Shown: positions 61,299-64,000 of the stretch, in pieces | How the letters are laid out: the number at the start of each line of letters is the position of its first letter | Position numbering within the stretch: the stretch's first letter is position 1 | From: Halocatena marina | Lineage (GTDB): Archaea; Halobacteriota; Halobacteria; Halobacteriales; Haloarculaceae | Direction of reading: 5' to 3' | NCBI RefSeq assembly: GCF_025913575.1 | Contig: NZ_CP109785.1 | Location: 3,224,001-3,288,000 of the forward strand | DNA length: 64,000 nt | Notes under the pieces: generated by a model | Databases searched by the model: none | Told to the model about the DNA's origin: nothing | The model's input: the letters and a program-made list of their open reading frames with translations, nothing else | Position numbers and translations under genes: made by a program

Positions 61299-61306
61299 TC
61301 CCGTCC

Positions 61307-63043
61307 TCAGGCTTCGTGGATCGTCTCGCCGCGATGGAGTCGTTCTGCGATCGTGTAGGTTTGTTCTGCTTCGCGCCGTGTCGGGAAATGGGCCGACATA
61401 TAGCGTGCTGTCGCAACGAGGGCCATTCGCTGATCGGACTCGTGTGCTGTGCAATCGAACTGCCGGAACGCAGCCTCGACGTTTTGGAGCGTGTGGAAAT
61501 TTGCATCCTCACGGAGGAGACCCTCTCCCAATGTCTGTTTTAGATCCGCAGGATCGCCACCAGCGTCGAAGTGTTCGTTCACCAATCCGGCAGCCTCATT
61601 CACGTACCCCTGTTCGTCGAACGCTTCCAACAGTTCGTCTCGGATGTCGGCAGGTGCTCGATCCCCTGCGTCTGGTTCGGGGATCGGTGCCGGTGGCGTG
61701 TTCAGAAAGCGATCGAGGTAGACGCTCATTGCGGCATCGAGACAGCCACGATAGACTTCGATAGCGTCGGTTCGGCGGGCCATACCGTGGACAGCGTTCG
61801 CATACGAGAACGTGTGGTGGACGGTGTTCCAGTCGGAAAATTCGTTGCTAGTGGAAAAGCGGGTCGTCCGTCGCACTGCTGCTGCGGTAACCGCGCTCGC
61901 CAACTGTTCGCTCGTCGCACCCGCGCGGATGGCATCTGTGAGTGTCTCCATAACTGCGTGGGGATCGTCGACGAGGAGCTCCGCAACGAATTCGTCTGGA
62001 CGCTCCCACGTTTTTCCCTCACCTGCTGCGACGAGATCTGGCAGACGATCGTGGGCATCGAAGCAGAGCTGTGCGACGTCGATGGGTTGACGCCACGCTG
62101 AGCGCTCTTCGCTCCGGCTTGCGTTCGTGATCTGTGGAACGGTCGAGGCGAGGATCGGGCCAGCGTGCTCCCATCCGAGATGGTCGATGGTCTCGAAGGC
62201 CTTGTTGATGAAATCAAGCGTGTGACCGGTGTCCATGTAGAGGTGATCGGTGACGGCAGCGATCATCACCTCAGCGACATCGGCTGGTGAGAGATTCTCG
62301 ACCGCAGTGAGAAGGCACCGCTCTGCTCCATCCGCATCTCGTACCTCGCAAGTTTCGCGGAACCACGTCTTGAGACGCTCTTTCCCGAGCGATCGATTCT
62401 CGAACTGATACTGACTGAATCGCGGCGGCTCACCCGCACAATCGTCTGCAACGTACCGAACGCCGGTGTAGAGCGCGCGTTTTTTCTCGGAGACTGCGAG
62501 ATCACCGTGCAGGTTCGCCATTGCACCGAGAATCGTTAGCCCCGGTCCCCAACCCATATTCCGGTATTTCGTCCCGAAGTTCACGCCCGTTTCCAACGGC
62601 GTATAGAATCCCTCATCTGCGGCTTCGAGTCCAAGAACCGCCTTCGCCATGACGAGGCGCAGATTCTCCTGGAGACCGTCCGCGAGTCGATTACGCCAGT
62701 GCGTTTCTACGGAAACAGTACTCTCCGGGTCGGGATCGAGATACACGCCATCATCACGCAACTCGACCGGGAATGTCTGTACGTCGTCTGCCCAGATGTC
62801 GAACGTATCGCCCTCGGAAAGCTCAAAGCGCGCGTGGTGCCAATGACACGTGAGAATCCCATCCTCGACTGTGCCCTGTGTCAGCGGAAATCCCATGTGC
62901 GGACACCGATTGTCGACGGCGTACACTTCGTCTTCGTGGTGAAACAGCGCGATCGCGTGGCCAGGATTGACGACCATGCTCTTTGCTTCTTCGAGAGCAG
63001 ATCGGTCAGCGACACGAACGTACTCAGAACTGTCAGTTGCCAT
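61307..63043 (-). CDS. Rieske [2Fe-2S] protein with a large helical C-terminal domain
   Basis: This 578-residue fusion has an N-terminal Rieske ferredoxin domain (about 8-110) with complete ligands: C47-P-H49 in NRCPHMGFPL and C66-x2-H69 in LTCHWHHARF. About 460 mostly helical residues follow, with several His-rich stretches (DHLYMDTGHTLDFINKAFET, WNTVHHTFSYANAVHG). The C-terminal part is unlike Rieske oxygenase catalytic domains, and I do not recognise it. The ATG at 63043 is used; an upstream start at 63148 adds a Cys-containing segment unlike the family. It lies between gpmI and dnaJ without pathway context. Confidence 0.8.
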   Translation of the reverse strand: MATDSSEYVRVADRSALEEAKSMVVNPGHAIALFHHEDEVYAVDNRCPHMGFPLTQGTVEDGILTCHWHHARFELSEGDTFDIWADDVQTFPVELRDDGVYLDPDPESTVSVETHWRNRLADGLQENLRLVMAKAVLGLEAADEGFYTPLETGVNFGTKYRNMGWGPGLTILGAMANLHGDLAVSEKKRALYTGVRYVADDCAGEPPRFSQYQFENRSLGKERLKTWFRETCEVRDADGAERCLLTAVENLSPADVAEVMIAAVTDHLYMDTGHTLDFINKAFETIDHLGWEHAGPILASTVPQITNASRSEERSAWRQPIDVAQLCFDAHDRLPDLVAAGEGKTWERPDEFVAELLVDDPHAVMETLTDAIRAGATSEQLASAVTAAAVRRTTRFSTSNEFSDWNTVHHTFSYANAVHGMARRTDAIEVYRGCLDAAMSVYLDRFLNTPPAPIPEPDAGDRAPADIRDELLEAFDEQGYVNEAAGLVNEHFDAGGDPADLKQTLGEGLLREDANFHTLQNVEAAFRQFDCTAHESDQRMALVATARYMSAHFPTRREAEQTYTIAERLHRGETIHEA

Positions 63044-63161
63044 ATTGTGACATGGGTACTCATTGCACAAAACTATTCCCTGAACGTTGTTTTTGTAAAT
63101 TTTCCATACTGATCGGAAGCCGTTCTTTTCAAGTAGCTCAACGGCCAATAGCTCTTAGAGA

Positions 63162-64000
63162 ATGAGCGAGGACTTTTATGACGTGCTTGGCGTCTCTCGT
63201 GATGCATCGGAGGATGAAATTAAATCGGCGTATCGGGAAAAAGCATCAAAGTACCACCCGGACGTAAGCGACGACCCGAACGCCGAAGAAAAGTTCAAGC
63301 AGGCTAAGAAGGCAAAGGAGGTCCTCACCGATGATGAGGCGCGTCAAGCGTACGACCAACTGGGACACGATCGTTTCGAAGAAGCCGAAAAGCGGGGTGG
63401 CTTTGGTGGCGGTGGTGCCGGTGGCGACCCGTTCGGCGGCTTTGGAGGAAATGGTGGCCCATTCGGCGATATGAACGACATCTTCGAGCAGTTCTTCGGC
63501 GGGAGACAACGCCAGGGGAACGCCACACGACAGGGACGTGATCTCCAAACCAGACTCACAATCGAGTTAGAAGACGCATACCACGGCACCGAGAAACAGA
63601 TGACGATCAATCGTCCCGAGCGCTGTTCTGACTGCAATGGAAAGGGACATCCACCTGATGCCGACGCACAGACGTGCTCAGGCTGTAACGGCAGTGGACA
63701 ACAGACACGGGTTCAACAGACTCCGCTCGGTCGTGTGCAGCAGACGATGGCGTGCCCAGAGTGTGAGGGTTCGGGGACCATCTACAGTACGAGTTGTTCG
63801 GCGTGCCACGGCGACGGTCAGGTGATGAACGAGGCGACGCTCATGGTCGATATCCCTGCCGGTATCAGTAGCGGGCAGACGCTCCGATTGGAGCGAGAGG
63901 GTGCTCCGGGCGAGAACGGCGGCCCGAACGGCGACCTTCTGGTCGAGATAACCGTCGAATCGCATGCTGATTTCGAGCGCGAGGGAGACGATCTCATCTA
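63162..64000 (+). CDS. dnaJ: Chaperone DnaJ (3' end outside window)
   Basis: The frame runs off the window after 279 codons. The J domain (1-65) has the HPD motif in KASKYHPDVSDD, a Gly/Phe-rich linker follows (FGGGGAGGDPFGGFGGNGG), and the four zinc-finger repeats are CSDCNGKG, CSGCNGSG, CPECEGSG and CSACHGDG. The first substrate-binding domain begins after them. DnaJ stimulates DnaK. The divergent start from the Rieske gene leaves about 118 bp for both promoters. No dnaK or grpE is in the window. Confidence 0.95.
   Translation, partial: MSEDFYDVLGVSRDASEDEIKSAYREKASKYHPDVSDDPNAEEKFKQAKKAKEVLTDDEARQAYDQLGHDRFEEAEKRGGFGGGGAGGDPFGGFGGNGGPFGDMNDIFEQFFGGRQRQGNATRQGRDLQTRLTIELEDAYHGTEKQMTINRPERCSDCNGKGHPPDADAQTCSGCNGSGQQTRVQQTPLGRVQQTMACPECEGSGTIYSTSCSACHGDGQVMNEATLMVDIPAGISSGQTLRLEREGAPGENGGPNGDLLVEITVESHADFEREGDDLI

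Overview
The window is a piece of a haloarchaeal (class Halobacteria) chromosome. Nearly all predicted proteins are Asp/Glu-rich. The gene set is archaeal: class I lysyl-tRNA synthetase, A-type ATP synthase, aIF1A, Rio1, a Dim2-like KH protein, RpoP, L37Ae, Pcc1, prefoldin beta, TruD, HerA-NurA, split GMP synthase, F420:NADP oxidoreductase, geranylgeranyl-type diphosphate synthase and PitA. Many genes have an archaeal TATA box about 25-30 nt before the start codon, as expected for leaderless mRNAs, and I used this to choose starts. I see no rRNA, tRNA, CRISPR array, integrase, transposase or replication initiator. Base composition looks moderate in GC for a haloarchaeon, and I cannot name the genus.

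Layout. 1-2872: 3' part of lysS and a site-2 protease. 2885-3835: a metallo-beta-lactamase gene remnant and a vapBC module. 3850-9470: methyltransferase, PitA-type heme protein, RNase HI, EamA transporter, UspA and a small membrane protein. 9881-15007: aminotransferase, PHP phosphoesterase, then a probable minus-strand operon dcd-thiR-methyltransferase-membrane protein. 15107-20763: an information-processing cluster (pth2, truD, DUF2103, rpl37ae, rpoP, pcc1, pfdB, DUF3194), split by an opposing surface-protein gene. 21076-24153: guaA subunit A with a DUF2070 membrane protein, and an HNH-like protein. 24370-29660: LeuA/CimA-family synthase, F420:NADP oxidoreductase, a frameshifted NUDIX gene, a winged-helix/PemK module bracketed by two copies of a GNAT gene end, and an enoyl-CoA hydratase. 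29973-32940: eif1A, rio1, KH protein and a MaoC dehydratase. 32996-37377: NSS transporter with its small MetS-like subunit and an M48 protease, followed by a tandem duplicate of the MetS-M48 segment. 37466-45807: ATP synthase operon atpHIKECFAB, with no atpD in the window. 45923-50180: VapC remnant, quinone-type methyltransferase, pilin-like protein, and a divergent pair of secreted protein and membrane-anchored winged-helix regulator. 50218-53612: etfBA and an SLC13 permease. 53696-55861: small HTH-like protein, polyprenyl diphosphate synthase and UbiA prenyltransferase. 56028-59616: herA, a small conserved-looking protein and nurA. 59787-64000: gpmI, a Rieske fusion protein and the 5' part of dnaJ.

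The most unusual features are: the MetS-M48 tandem duplication with one decayed MetS copy; the toxin-antitoxin module bracketed by GNAT 3' ends; the three-gene nurA-small protein-herA cluster; the secreted protein/transmembrane regulator pair; the three ABM-like repeats in the PitA protein; a palindrome placed like an operator before the enoyl-CoA hydratase gene; and simple-sequence repeats inside and between otherwise conserved genes.
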